Below, piece by piece: positions 1 through 11,976 of a stretch of 64,000 nt of DNA; position 1 is the stretch's first letter; every line of letters begins with the position of its first letter. Origin of the DNA: Bathynomus jamesi (taxonomy: Eukaryota; Arthropoda; Malacostraca; Isopoda; Cirolanidae); assembly GCA_023014485.1 (NCBI GenBank), contig JAJOZX010001079.1:657501-721500 (forward strand), in the 5' to 3' direction. Below the pieces are notes generated by a model. The model saw only the letters and a program-made list of their open reading frames with translations. It ran no database searches and was not told the DNA's origin. The position numbers and the translations under genes were made by a program.

Positions 1-1290
1 AGGTCAAGTTGCAAGTGAAGAAACGATTCACCCTTCAAAGAGACGAAAATTGCCTGCTGAATCAGCATCAACATCTTACAATCATGTATCTGGTGGTAGT
101 GGTACTGAATCTGAAGAGAGCGAGCATGAAGATGAAGATGAGAGTATTACTCCACCAACCAGAAGACATAACAAAAGTAAAGTTGCAACCAACTTTGTGA
201 CATCCACAGGAGTATCAACAAGTAAAGCCGCTAAAATATGCAAACAGTTGTCACTTGATGGTATTGACATTCCAACACCAAGTCAAGCAGCAATTTACAA
301 GTCAGCATACAAAGAGGCTGCTAAATTGAAGGAGGAAATGATTGAAAATTTACAGATGGAAGAGTGGTCTTTACATTTTGATGGAAAGCGCATTGAGGAA
401 AATGAGTATCAAGTAGTGGTACTTAAAAATGAAAGAACCGAAGTAAAATTGGATGCATTGCGTCTGAAAGATGGCAAGGCTGAAACTATTGCTGAAGGAA
501 TTGCAAAAGTTATTGATGAATACACCTATGGAATGCAATAAAGATGATCGTTGCTGATACAACAAGTGTTAACACTGGGAAAAAGAGTGGAGTTGTTGTT
601 AAATTGCAACGAATGTTCTCAGAGAAGGGTATCTGCAATCCACAATTTATCAGTTGTCAGCATCACATTCTGGACAGGATTCTCCGTTTGGTAATGGACG
701 AAGATCTTGGTGCTAACACCAGTTCTCCAAACATCGAATATCCATTTGTATCCCAACTGGTGAAGAATTATGAGGAACTAAAGGCACAGTTTGTTAATGG
801 AACAGAAGAGGTCCTCGAGAAATCAGGATGGAGAGATGATATTAAGTTTTTGTACCATCTAACACGGGTGTTTAGATTCTTTGAAGAAAAAGGGAATTTT
901 CCTTTGATTAACTTTCAGAAAATTCCAAACATCAGCAATGCGAGGTGGCATTCAAGAGCCATTCTAGCTATCCTTGCATTTATTCTTATACCTACAACAA
1001 GGAAGACTGGAGAAGGTATGCAGATTCATTTCATACAACTGGGCAGAATATTGGTTTACTAATCAGATGTACAATGAAAATGACTTCAAGAACTTGTCAG
1101 AAATATTGAAACCTTACAAAAAAGCATTGAACTCATTGGAAAATCACTGGAAGCAGGAGCCATCCCCACTCAAGATACCAAGAAGTAATCAGTGTGCAGA
1201 ACGTGCAATCAAAGTTATGCAGGAACTGTATGCTGCCTGCAGAAACAAAAACAAACTGCAACTTCGGTTTATTCTAAGCAATAAGCAGTA
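1..1290 (+). pseudogene. Transposase remnant, DDE family copy 1 (left end outside window)
   Basis: Decayed transposase of a poorly characterised animal DDE family that occurs four times in this window. One reading frame runs 50-541, shifts by one base near 540, and resumes at 544-1062; the C-terminal part is readable at 974-1291. Motifs, in order: FDGK (Asp codon 380-382), D-T-T-S-V-N-T-G (Asp 556-558), C-Q-H-H, N-A-R-W, and A-E-R-A-I-K-V (Glu 1199-1201). The same five landmarks recur in the copies at 5.3-11.2, 16.8-20.3 and 52.5-56.3 kb, which suggests an RNase H-fold DDE triad. The acidic N-terminal stretch may be a linker. The 5' end is cut by the window edge and no terminal repeats were found. 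It lies in a DOCK intron, so it is not a host exon. The exact superfamily is uncertain; a distant hAT relative is possible. Confidence 0.6.
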
Positions 1291-1295
1291 ATATA

Positions 1296-2025
1296 CAGGG
1301 TGTCCGAGAATTATCTGTACAACTTTTGGCTGTTATTAAAAGTCAACCATGAAGTGTAGAAATTCCAGTGTTGTCCCATTTTACAGAGAATCTCATTAAG
1401 TTTTTTCTGATACCAAGTTTTGACAAGTTTTTTAGAAATTCCAGTGTGTCCGAAAATTATCTGTACAATTTCATCTTTTAATAAAATTCTTGATACACAC
1501 ACAAAATTCTTAAACAAGATTATTTAGAATCTGTATTTTCAAAAGTTTCTTTTATTAAAGTAACGTTGTTACAAACATTCGATATGTGCACCATCAGGTG
1601 CATACACACAGACATTGATGATTTAAAAGCAAGAATCACAGCTGCTATTGAGCGAATTGATGTGGATATGCTGCAGCGTACATGGCAACATTTGGATTAT
1701 CGATTGGATGTTTTGCGAATCACTGATGGTGCACATATCGAATGTTTGTAACAACGTTACTTTAATAAAAGAAACTTTTGAAAATACAGATTCTAAATAA
1801 TCTTGTTTAAGAATTTTACGTGTGTTATCAAGAATTTTATTAAAAGATGAAATTGTACAGATAATTTTCGGACACACTGGAATTTCTAAAAAACTTGTCA
1901 AAACTTGGTATCAGAAAAAACTTAATGAGATTCTCTGTAAAATGGGACAACACTGGAATTTCTACACTTCATGGTTGACTTTTAATAACAGCCAAAAGTT
2001 GTACAGATAATTCTCGGACACCCTG
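1296..2025 (+). mobile_element. Long-TIR Tc1/mariner derivative flanked by TA
   Basis: The element starts CAGGGTGTCCGAGAATTATC and ends with its inverse, with TA on both sides (1294-1295 and 2026-2027). The two arms (about 1296-1594 and 1728-2025) are inverted copies of roughly 300 bp. The spacer of about 130 bp still encodes a mariner-type transposase C-terminus (D-I-D-D-L-K-A-R-I ... R-L-D-V-L-R-I-T-D-G-A-H-I-E), read on the + strand near 1610-1750. The catalytic core is missing, so it is non-autonomous. The length of the arms means it can fold back on itself. Confidence 0.85.
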
Positions 2026-2314
2026 TATGTACAAGTATTATAACGATTATGTTGAGAGTTCTTTTATTATATTACATGGAATATGCAATAAAGTTACGTA
2101 TGCAATAATCGATTTTTTGATTTCGGGGTGACCTTTTCTAAAAAGATATTAAAATGAAAGTTCATTTCTTTGTTTTTAGGCAAAAGTTCATCGAATTAAA
2201 GTACAGGAATATTAGGTTGTAAAAAAGTTATAACCCTAGACTGTACATATCCCCTTCTTTCCGAAGTTATTACGTCTCCTTTGTATACGCTGTATTTCTC
2301 CCGATACTTTTCAG

Positions 2315-2566
2315 GACTTTTATGCCGAAATCAATAGGAAAGAACTTTACTTGCGATATTTGTACAAACTCTTCGATTTACATTGCGAGTGTGACAATTT
2401 TACTGAAGCCGGATACACTTTACAACTTCATGCCGATCTCCTGTCCTGGAAGCACACCCTCATTCCAGTGCAATTGAGATGTTTCAGGTACCCTAGCCTG
2501 CTCTACCACGATGATCTTAAGGAAAAGCTCTATCACGACATTATCCACAACTACGAGAAAGGAAAG
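2315..2566 (+). CDS. DOCK1-type guanine nucleotide exchange factor, exon in DHR-2 lobe A
   Basis: First recognised exon of a DOCK-A (DOCK1/DOCK180, insect myoblast city) gene. DOCK proteins activate Rac through the DHR-2 domain, with ELMO, downstream of Crk, in cell migration, engulfment and myoblast fusion. The exon follows a TTTTCAG acceptor and ends before GTGAGC; it is 84 codons, phase 0 at both ends. It begins D-F-Y-A-E-I-N-R-K-E and includes L-R-Y-L-Y-K-L and E-K-L-Y-H-D-I-I, the conserved start of DHR-2 lobe A. Earlier exons (SH3, DHR-1) are upstream of the window. The 13 exons found here total 642 codons plus a stop with consistent phases. DOCK1, 2 and 5 orthology cannot be separated from this sequence, but an arthropod normally has one DOCK-A gene. 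Confidence 0.93.
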
Positions 2567-3514
2567 GTGAGCTAAAACCTGATTTGAGAGCTGAAAAACA
2601 CATTTGGAAATGAGTGATGCAAATTAGGATTACGCGTCAATCCATGATAGTGTCATATTTAGAGGTTCAGTTCAGTTCATTTTAAAATTAAACTTTGCGT
2701 ACATCTTAAGTTTAATTGCGTGCAAGATGAAGATTCTGAACCAGATTGATTGGTCAGAGTACAAGTTTTTTTCATTTAAATCAGTCAGTTGAACACGTAA
2801 CATATATAAATTCTTTAACGGTTTTAACTATGAATTTAATTTATTACTGAATTCCTGTAACTCTAAACTCACCCGCTGTAACTCTGAACTCACCCGCAGC
2901 TTTCGTAACTTTGAAATTGGAAACGCCATTAGTCCTAATCAGTTTTTCTGAAAAGCAAAAGTTAAATTAAAAAAAAATTACACCACCAACATAAAACTTT
3001 GAATTTTTCCTCGTAGGAAATTGAATTTGTAAGAAAACTCAAAGCAAAAATTCTGCCTTACTATTTTACTTAAAAAAATTACTCAAGTTTGGTTGTGTGT
3101 AGTAATCATCATGGAGCTGTATCCTCTGTAATGTCTTGACTTCATTTCCTTATCCATCTTATTAAACGTATGGAAAGCGAAACACTGTCTGCAGTCTCGG
3201 GCTGGGCATCAGGGGTCCCGGAAGTAAACTTGACGGCTCATTTCCCGGGATTTCGATCCCTCGATTTCCCGTTATTCTATTTTGAGGGGAGTCTTTTAAA
3301 CACAGTTTTATTATGAACTATATTTATTTCATGCAAAGGCTTTTCACAATTAAAGTTTTCGTTCACCTTTTTTTTAAACTTTGAAAACTGTTTTCGTTTG
3401 AGTGGAATAATATCCCGGGATCCCGGATGCCCAGCCCTAGTCTGCACAACACATTCTGTATGGTAATTCAAAGATGTTTTTTGTTCTTTCATACGAAACT
3501 CCTACGCATCTTAG
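2567..3514 (+). other. DOCK intron
   Basis: A 948-bp intron with GT-AG ends. It contains one hAT-type MITE at 3196-3440. The other parts are AT-rich with short local repeats (an ACTCACCCGC unit occurs twice near 2870-2900) and no gene that I can see. Confidence 0.8.
3196..3440. mobile_element. hAT-like MITE
   Basis: About 245 bp, starting CTCGGGCTGGGCATC and ending GATGCCCAGCCCTAG, with further inverted CCCGGGAT blocks inside. The flanks TCTGCAGT (3188-3195) and TCTGCACA (3441-3448) match at 6 of 8 positions, as expected for an aged 8-bp hAT duplication. It has no coding capacity. Confidence 0.7.
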
Positions 3515-3721
3515 ATGTGGGAAGCTGCATTAAAAATCTGCAAAGAACTGGTACAGCGGTATGAAGAGGTGACGATAGAGTACAATAAATTGGCTAAATT
3601 GCTCTCTGATATGGCCAAATTTTATGAGAAGATAATGGACCCCCAAATCATACGTCCGGAGCCAGAGTATTTCAGGGTCGCTTACTATGGCAGAGGGTTC
3701 CCGGCTTTTCTTCAGAACAAA
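3515..3721 (+). CDS. DOCK exon, DHR-2 lobe A continued
   Basis: 69 codons, phase 0 on both sides, between CATCTTAG and GTACGTATC. It begins M-W-E-A-A-L-K-I-C-K-E-L and contains A-K-F-Y-E-K-I-M and Y-F-R-V-A-Y-Y-G-R-G-F-P, the strongly conserved transition from helical lobe A to lobe B of DHR-2. It joins directly to the next exon as Q-N-K then V-F-V-Y-R-G. The in-frame ATG at the exon start is internal and not a translation start. Confidence 0.94.
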
Positions 3722-4038
3722 GTACGTATCTTCGGTTATAATGCTCTGTAGAATGATTATTAACCAGTCGCATTATTTTTGACGTGCTCAATCAAATCGT
3801 CAAATCGTATCAGTAGTTGAACCCTTTCACCATCAAGCCTTGATATATTCGAGTACACCATGTAACACCTATAACACCATATATATATATATATATATTA
3901 TAAATGTCTAATTTGCTTCCACTTTGGTGCAAATTTTCATCCATACTCATTTTTTACCCAGTAGCTCCTACGGGTCATTTGTTCCCATGTACATATTAAA
4001 CGTATTGAAATTTTGGTATTCCCACCAATCTTTCACCG

Positions 4039-5015
4039 TTAGGTGGGGGCAATGTTACTATCCGAGTGTTTTGGCTCCTCTTGCGGGGTAAGACAAGGCC
4101 CCTTGCTCTCCCCTATGCTGTTTAATGTGTATATTGACGGATTAATTGCTTCACTTACTGAGGCAAAAGTGGGATGTTGTAGAGATAACACAAGGATAAA
4201 TAACTTAGTTTATGCCGATGATATTGTGTTAACAAGTCCCTCTGTTAAAGGTCTGGATCGGCTACTAAAAGTCTGCGAAGTGTATTCGCAGAAACATGAT
4301 ATTCTTTTTAATGTTACAAAAACTAAGGTTATGCAATTTCATCGTAAAAGCTGTAATCAGCCAGCTGATATAAGGTTTAAAATGAATGGTGAAGTAATTG
4401 AGGAAGTACAAGAGTTTAAGTATTTGGGTCAAACTATTACCAGCTCCTTGAGTGATGACTCGGATATAAGAAAACAATCTCGAAGCCTGTGTGCTAAAGC
4501 GAATATGACCATAAGGAACTTTCGTTTCTGTACAAGTGAAGCGAAAGACACACTCTTTCGTACTTTCTGCAGTAATATATACGGTCAGCAACTCTGGGTG
4601 AATTATAAAAAAGGTTCTGGCAGAACCCCAAATTTGCTGTACAACAGGTCTTTTAGGCTCTTACATAAATTACCCCCCGAGATGCTCAGCTTCGCAAATG
4701 TTTGCTACCCGCAATGTCCCGAGCTTCCCGGAGGTAACAAGACGTGCTCAATACAGTCTAATGCAAAGAATTAAAAAATCAACCAACCCGATTATCCAAG
4801 CTATCCATGAGTCCTGCCATTTATCCTCTAAGGCTAAGCTATGGAATTCTTGGTACGAAAACGTCTGTCTGTAGCTCCACTTAACTTCGACATTACAATA
4901 TTATTTCTAATCAATTGTATATATTTCGATCCTTAGTATATGAACTGTCATTGTATTAATAATATTTGTCATATGGACTATAGTCTGCCAATAAACATTT
5001 TCATTTTCATTTAAA
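4039..5015 (+). mobile_element. 5'-truncated non-LTR retrotransposon, CR1/L2-like
   Basis: Reverse transcriptase fragment in the DOCK sense orientation. G-V-R-Q-G-P-L-L-S-P-M-L-F-N and the catalytic Y-A-D-D-I-V-L are intact, followed by the thumb/X region (F-K-Y-L-G-Q-T-I). The frame shifts near 4690 and continues as F-A-T-R-N-V-P-S-F-P-E-V-T to about 4870. The 3' end has an AATAAA and a short ATTTTC repeat tail, typical of L2/CR1-like elements. Only the RT C-terminal half remains, so it is dead. Confidence 0.8.
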
Positions 5016-6858
5016 AAATAGATAGGTGGGAGTTACTGTTAAATTTAGAGAGAACGCTTTTTACCGTACAAATTTCACCCGCGTTAGGACGTTAATTCAG
5101 AAATTCGAAATCAACTTACTCCTACTTCATGTTACCTCAGGCTTTTGCGTATGCTCTAAGTTAGGTTAACCTAACCTAACCTCAGAAAATATCTCCTACA
5201 AAGTTTGACCTATATGCAAAACCGGAATTAATGGGTAAAAAAGTGGCTTATGGTTGATGCTACTTAGGCATATATATACAGTAGGCCGGGTCGAAATTTT
5301 ATATTGAAAAGGTACATATTGTGAGGGGTTTGAATGGAACACAGGAACCCCCTCATAAATTATTTTCGCTGTTTAAAACCTACCCCTGGCACAATTTTTC
5401 ACTTTTTGACCTGTATTGAAGAATATTTCATTTATACGAAACTTACTCTACATTCAGGTTTTTTGATGACATAAATCTTTATTAACGTATATTATTTTAT
5501 TTAATAATGTACAGTATTAGGAAAATTAAGTCAACAATATATTCATAAGAAAAATTAGAGGCATAATAAATGTGCTAAAATTCAATTCACTTTTTCATTG
5601 TTCCTTATCACATCAAAAGGGAAGAAATTTTCAATATCATTAGGAAATTTTATTTCATAAGTTTCTTACTCATTCCATTGGGCCTTCCATTCAAACTTGG
5701 GCAGTTTTAGCCTTGATTCTAATGAGTTTAAGATAAACTTTTGACGGTTGTCATATCCTATTCTTTCCTGACATGCCTTTGTTACTAGGTTCACTGCCCT
5801 TTCCAAATTTTGACTGTGGCATGGAAAAGAAGCTATCTCCAGTGGCTTACATCGAGCCTGTAGTAACTCATCGTCGCTAAAATTGTTTAGCAGCGGTGGA
5901 GGAGTAATGATCTCTTTTTGCCAATCGATCATCTCGGTGTAGTCATTAGATTGGAAATTGAGGGTTCGAGGCAACTCAAAGTTTCTGGTACCTGAAAATC
6001 CTGTTCTTGAAAGGCTGATTTTCTGAATAGCTTGCTCCCTAATTGCTAGTCTCTTGTCAGTTACCATTGATATTTTCTGGGTGGGCAAAGTAGGCGTTAT
6101 TCTTTAATACTGGTTCTATGATTGATCTATGTTGTCCATCTAAATTTCGAAGCAAGCACATTAAATGCCAAAAGTTATATGCACCATCAGTTGCATTAGG
6201 ATGAGATTTTATCCAAAACTACCCTGGAGCATAGAACTGCATAATAATCTTGACTATATCTTGAAGGTTTTTATCGGGATTTGGCGTTGAGATATATAAT
6301 CGAAGGACCCTGTTGGCTAGAGTTAGCCAGCGAGCATGGTGAAGGGTACCTGGGGATCGAGTGGACAGATCTTGAGAAGTGTCTCCAGTTTGCACTGCCA
6401 CACACATATCATAGAGATATCTTTGATCACTGCTTAGCTCCTTCACAACATTTGCTGGAATTTCTTTAATGTTTCCCTTTACGCGAGAATATTTGACTAC
6501 CTCCAATTTTGTTAAATATGTTTTCAGTTTATTCCCAATTGAACCCATAAAAGTATTTGGACCTGTTGTTTTACCATCAATGGCTTTGTAGACGTGCATA
6601 AAAGGCAGCTCATTCAAATGCAAGAGTCACACCAACCACTGCACTGGTCTGTTAAGATGAATTTGAACCAGTTTTATGGCTCCACCTGTATTTACAGGAG
6701 TACCATCACACAGTAAAGCTTTGATAGTATTTGTGCTGTTCGAGTCTGTAATAATAGTTATCAACTCTTCTGCTCTGCAGCGAGCATTTCCATTATCTGG
6801 TGTGACATGGTCTACATAGATGCTTCCAGGTTCTTTCACAATAACATAGTGTTGTTCT

Positions 6859-9744
6859 TAGGGGTGTGCCGGATAGTATTTTTTACTATCCGGCCGGATA
6901 CCGGATAGCCGGATAATAAAAAAAAATATCCGGCCGGATATCCGGCCGGATACCGGATAATATCATTCAAATAATTCATAATTTTTTATATATTATTATT
7001 TAGCTATTACTTGACTAATTGACTATACTATCAAATTTTAATCACTATTTGATGTAAATTATAGCTATCTTTCAATAACTTTACTAATTACCTATATTTT
7101 ATCCTTTTCAGGATTGTTTCATTGCCTAAATCATATAGCTATATAGCTAGTTAGTATTAGTTATAGGCTTACAGCAATATTTTAACATTATTTACCCCTA
7201 AAATGGCTAGTTTTATTTGGAAAATATTTACAATACATGAGACTAATCCAACGATAGCTATTTGCTCCCTATGTTCCAAACAGATTAAAAGGGGATCAGA
7301 GAAATTGGGTGCTAGGTGCTATAGCACAAAACCTTTGCACAATCATGCAAAGCTGCTGCATTCAAAAGAATATAAAGAAGTGTCTCAACTTAACAAATCA
7401 TCTGAAAATCAAAATCAACCTATAGCGACCACCTCAATGGCTCCGAAGGAGAAAAATTAGTTGCCATGGAAAAGCAACTCACGTTAGAAGAAAGTTTTTC
7501 CTTTAAGAAATTATGGATATAAATGACTCAAAAGCTCAAGCTTTACATAAAAAGATAGGATTAATGATGGCACTGGACAACCATCCTTTTAGTTTAGTTG
7601 AACAAGATGGCTTTATAGGACTGATGGCCCACGTACAGCCAAGGTATTTGCTACCAAATCGAACATATTTTTCAGAAAAAGTCATACCCAAAATCTATGA
7701 AGAACTCAAAGAAATTGTTATGAATAAATTGAAAGAAGGGAAATACATTAGCTTCACTTCCGATATTTGGACCTGCTCTTCTTCAAATGAATCATTCATT
7801 TCCTTGTCAGGTCATTGGATCATGAATGACTACACTCATTGTAATGCAGTATTGCATTCAGCTCATTTTTCAGGATCGCATACAGGAATTAATATAGCGG
7901 ACAAATTGCAATCTATGTGGCAATCATGGAATATTGACAGATCAAGGCGTAATATATTGGTCAGAAATGGAGCTTCTAACATAGCTTTGGGATGTGACCT
8001 TGCGGAAATACCTTCTGTTCACTGTTCAATTCATTTGCTACAGCTAGTGGTGAATGATGCATTAATGGCTCAATGATCTATAAAAGATCTTTTGGCAAAG
8101 TGTCGACGTTTAGTGACACATTTTAACCACTCCCCACTGGCTACTTCTGAATTTAAAGCTCTCCAAACACAACAGGGTCATGTTCCTCTTCTATTGGTAC
8201 AAGATGTTTTAACGTGCTGGAACTCATCTTATTTGATGCTAGAACGTATGGTTAAGTTGAAAAAATCAGTTCAAATATACCTTGCTGATCATAGTGAATT
8301 ACTTATTTCATCTAATGAGTGGTACTTGATTGAAAATCTTTTAAAGCTTTTACAGCCATTTTTTAAACTCACCCAAGAAATGAGTACAGAATATAGTTTA
8401 CTCTCTACTGTTATCCCAAACATGTGCGCGCTTGAAAGGTTTCTTTCAAAAATTGGCCAGGATGATCAAGGAGTCCAAACTACAAAAGATGAACTGTTGA
8501 AGTCATTGCGGTCACGATTTTTTGCCAATGAAAGCAATGAAAAAAGAAAGTGTCTAAATGTCTTAACAAATCGGAAGTATGCTCTAGCAACTGTCATTGA
8601 TCCACGACTTAAATTTTGTTTTTCAAAGATCAACAAAAGGAAAATATTAAGACATGGTTAATTGAAGAAATAAATGAAATAAACAACCTAGAGAAAATTA
8701 GAGATAAATATTTTGAAGAACAGGCTCACAGCAGCGACGATTCTAATTCTTCTTCCTCCTCAACAGGAAGAAAAAAGGCAAAGTTTGATGATGATCCACT
8801 CTCTGCTTGTTTCAGGGAACTAACACAAGAAATTCAGAAAAGATACCTGGTGAGAAAAAGTTTAAAAAAAGACGTAAGATGGCTTCATTCGCAGAAATAG
8901 CAGAGGAAATTGAGCAATATGCAAAAAAAACCATATCAGACAGACGACTATCTCCACTTGAAATTTGGAAAAATGAAGAATCCTTTCCATCTCTCAAGAA
9001 AATTGCTCTAAAATGGCTAGTGACACAAGCATCTTCAGTTTTCTCAGAAAGAATGTTTTCCGAATACGGAAATATTTTTGAAGAAAAAAGAAGTACTTTG
9101 CTACCAAGCGAGGGGAGATGCTTCTTTTTATCCATCACAATGGACGAAAATTTGATTTAAACTTGTGAATCTAGTGTCTTGAACATAGTATTAATTTTTA
9201 TTGTTTAATGTGAGTTTTTACTTTTTAAGGTTTTGCTATTTTAATAATTTCACTTACCTTACTGGTATATTTGATTAGGCTATATGTTTTATTTTTATAT
9301 CTCAAATCTTAATAAAAGGTTTCGCTAATTCATATTTTTTCATATTGTAATTTGCAATTATATAAAAATAAAAAATAAAAATAAAATTAAAAAGTAAGGG
9401 AAACTGGATCTTAGCTATGCGTCACACTTTTAGCTGGACCAAACATTTTGCCTTTTTAGCAGTGTTAATATAGTTACATACTAGTAGTGGTACATGCTTA
9501 TTTATCAATTATTTTAATTTTAGATTTTTGTACAACTATATTCAACTTTTGCTAGCTAAAGGCTATGCAAGCTAAGATTGGAAAGGGGCGGGCCCAGATG
9601 GTATTCCCATTACAAAAAAGACTATCATAAATATCCGGCTATCCGGCCGGATACTGACATCTATCCGGCCGGATACAGGATACCGGATAATAGCTGTTAT
9701 CCGGCCGGATATCCTGCCGGATAGTGGTATCCGGCACAGCCCTA
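6859..9744 (+). mobile_element. Complete hAT transposon (Ac/ZBED type), 8-bp TSD
   Basis: A 2,886-bp element with 17-bp terminal repeats TAGGGGTGTGCCGGATA and TATCCGGCACAGCCCTA (one mismatch). The identical 8-bp duplication GTTGTTCT lies at 6851-6858 and 9745-9752. Both subterminal regions (about 6885-6960 and 9633-9735) are packed with CCGGCCGGATA motifs, probable transposase binding sites. It is inserted into the coding region of DDE copy 2, so it is younger than that element. Confidence 0.95.
7203..9160 (+). pseudogene. hAT transposase with BED finger
   Basis: N-terminal BED zinc finger at 7203-7460 (C-S-L-C then L-H-N-H and L-L-H), a frameshift near 7455, then the RNase H-like core from 7513. 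A single in-frame TGA at 8074-8076 separates two segments in the same frame (to 8661). Further shifts lie near 8620 and 8870. The hAT C-terminal dimerisation domain is clear at about 8950-9130: S-P-L-E-I-W, F-P-S-L-K-K-I-A, then A-S-S-V-F-S-E-R-M-F-S. Total length is about 640 codons, normal for hAT. Three shifts and one stop mean the copy is inactive, although its ends are well kept and it could be mobilised in trans. Confidence 0.9.
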
Positions 9745-10865
9745 GTTGTTCTTTTATCTTTCCACTTTTAGTTAATGTTATCTTTCCTTCCATCAAATCC
9801 AAGGCATTCCATCTTCAGATTTTCGGATTTAGACCTAAAAGTATTTGTTTCACCCATGAGATTTCTTTCCCTTTCCAATTTCTTTCTGTCAAGTATGTTG
9901 GTGTGGTTAAGGATCCCCATATCTTTTAAAGTTGCATTGACTATTACAGCTGCAGCTCTACAACTTACACGATAACGATCTGCTGTTAATGCTAGGTTTT
10001 TATGGGAGTGCTTGTTCTGAATATTCTCAGTCAATTCTAAATCGGCCTCATAATCTACATCCCGACTCTGAATCTACATCCATGTCTTCTTCGGTATTTT
10101 CTATAAATTCCGATGGTAAAACATTGGTGGCTTCAGTCATTTCTTTTTGTGCTTTTAGTTGACGGTTTTGTGCTTCTTGGGCTCTTGCTAAAGATCTCCT
10201 CTTCGTTGAACTAGCTATGCGATCAATTGGTCCTAACTGATTTTTTTTCTTTGTTTTTGACCCACAAAAGACTCCCATTCTGCCATTGGTATTTTATCCT
10301 TATACCTGCAAGATTTCCTATCAATTCCCATATCATAGCATTCACAAGAAGATATATCAAATATTTCATCGTACTGAACTACTTTTAAGGCACAACTTTC
10401 ACTTCTTCGATGTAACGGCACCTTGTTCAATTTTGAGGCTGCTTCTATTTGTCGACTGACTTTAAGATAGATACCTTTGGTGTTAATCGTAGGAAAAGAA
10501 AATTTCATCCAAATGTCTTCAATATCTTTTACAACAACCCTGTAACAATCATTAGCAGTTACTGATCCTTTTGATTTAGCTTCTTCATGACGGCGCACAA
10601 AAAGGTAGTGTCTCACAACATTTGCTTTTGAAGGAGTCATGGCTGCTGGGAATTCCGTAGGATATCCAAAGGCTGCATTTGAGGACTTGCTTCTAGTAGC
10701 CATAGTTTATATTTAGAAGTAAAATCAAATTATATGTTGTTTATAATTTGTGATAATTCAAATTATAATTAAAACAAATGCAAATTATTTCTATTTATCT
10801 GAAACAAAAATATCAAGCATTAAAACAAACAACTTTTCATGTATCATATAACAACATTCAACATA

Positions 10866-11160
10866 TGCAAATATGAAGGTAAAAAAGGGAGGAGGCATGT
10901 GATAGGGGTAGTAGGGTAGCACATGCCTGATTTTTTAATATTTTGTTAAGATGATAAAATGAAACTTCTCACATAGTATCTTTTTAAGAAATAACATTTT
11001 TTCCCATTTAAATATATGCAAATATGAGGGTAAAAAGGGGAGGAGGGGTATGTGCTAGGGGTAGCAGAGGTAGCACATGCTTCATATTTTAATATTTTGT
11101 TATGATGATAAAATGAAACTTCTCACATAGTGTACTTTTTAAGAAATAAAAAATTTCCCA
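10866..11160. repeat. Tandem duplication inside DDE copy 2
   Basis: Two diverged copies of about 145-150 bp, each running from AATATGA(A/G)GGTAAAAA through a GGGTAG block and GCACATGC to ACTTCTCACATAGT. They lie just inside the right terminal repeat of the element. Confidence 0.85.
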
Positions 11161-11281
11161 TTTTCGACCCGGCCTAAAGTCTGTCTGTCTATCCGTGTAT
11201 ATGACCTACTTTTTAAATTGTGAATAGTCAAAAAATTTGTTATCAAGGATATAGTACTTTAAAAATTTTGTGTGTGTGCAG

Positions 11282-11417
11282 GTATTCGTCTATCGAGGTA
11301 ATGGGTTCGAACGTCTTAGCGAGTTTCAGTCGCGCATTTTGGACCCCTTCCCCAACGCTGAAGTGATGAAGACTCTTTCACCCCCAACCAAGGAGGACAT
11401 GGAATCCGCTAAACAAC
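11282..11417 (+). CDS. DOCK exon, DHR-2 lobe B start
   Basis: 136 bp between a GTGTGCAG acceptor and a GTAAGT donor; phase 0 in, phase 1 out. It encodes V-F-V-Y-R-G-N-G-F-E-R-L, F-P-N-A-E-V-M-K-T-L-S-P-P and ends E-S-A-K-Q. This is the conserved entry strand of lobe B. Confidence 0.93.
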
Positions 11418-11976
11418 GTAAGTAACCGAAAGACTTGAATGAGACAAAAATAATCTAAGTATTGTATGTTTGCTGGACCACATGGAGAGAACATTTGGCC
11501 TTGCGAGATGTCGCCCCATTTTAAGATAACAAGGAAACCTCCTTGGCATTTCCTGGGAGCCGTGTGTTACACTGATTTGCTCACTATTTATGCTCAACTT
11601 CCTTATGTCTGTTTACAATAAGTGCCTTATTTTGCTGACGGTCGTACATATACTGACAAGATAGTACAAATAAATAAACGCCCATACCTGGTAGTCTGCT
11701 TACCTGAATTCTCTCGATTGCACAATCTTGCTGACTCATTTTGTGAAAGGTATAGTGATTCTGTATGTCTGAGATATCCCTTATTAACACTGATTTTTCT
11801 CTTCGCAATGGTTTGTTGTTGGATTGTTAAGCGTTTCCAGTCAGAATCAAGGAAAGCTGATTGTTCCCTGAACAATAATGGAACGATTTCTATTTATGTA
11901 CGTACAATGTGAACATGGACAGATTTTGAGTTCGTTTCGTCCGTTTTCCGAAGTAACCCTTTCTTTTCTTTCACAG
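11418..11976 (+). other. DOCK intron
   Basis: 559-bp intron. Overlapping short open frames on both strands show no family resemblance. I see no transposon in it. Confidence 0.75.

Larger units (their letters stand above)
5666..10703 (-). pseudogene. Transposase of DDE family copy 2
   Basis: Read from 10703 leftwards: a 156-codon N-terminal segment (10703-10233), a frameshift in the A-run near 10240, a basic/acidic stretch (10278-10048), a second frameshift near 10050, then 10034 to about 9753. The hAT interrupts here and the frame resumes at about 6850 down to 5666, with another break near 6624 and one between 6219 and 6088. Landmarks: L-G-F-D-G-R-K-D, D-G-T-P-V-N-T-G-G, L-N-E-L-P-F-M-H-V, L-H-H-A-R-W and N-L-E-R-A-V-N-L-V. 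The C-x-x-H-x-x-E-L region and the following D-G-K-T-T-G-P resemble a large set of uncharacterised arthropod proteins, which I recall only as a family and cannot name. Clearly decayed. Confidence 0.65.
5282..11176 (-). mobile_element. DDE family copy 2, split by a nested hAT
   Basis: Termini TAGGCCGGGTCGAAA at 5282 and its inverse ending at 11176. Without the hAT insert (6859-9744 plus one 8-bp target copy) the element is about 3.0 kb. No clear target duplication is visible at the outer ends. Near the right end a unit of about 150 bp is tandemly duplicated (10866-11160). Coding is on the minus strand; see the pseudogene entry. It sits in a DOCK intron, antisense to DOCK. Confidence 0.7.

Noticed and set aside
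4043..4774. Bacterial group II intron or telomerase-type reverse transcriptase
   Set aside because: Motif wording and the ATTTTC tail are those of animal non-LTR elements.
5160..5185. Telomere insertion (AACCTAACCTAACC)
   Set aside because: Too short and imperfect; similar short runs are scattered at 41.5, 45.9 and 46.8 kb as parts of repeats.
10866..11160. CRISPR-like repeat
   Set aside because: Only two long diverged units with no spacers, inside a eukaryotic transposon.
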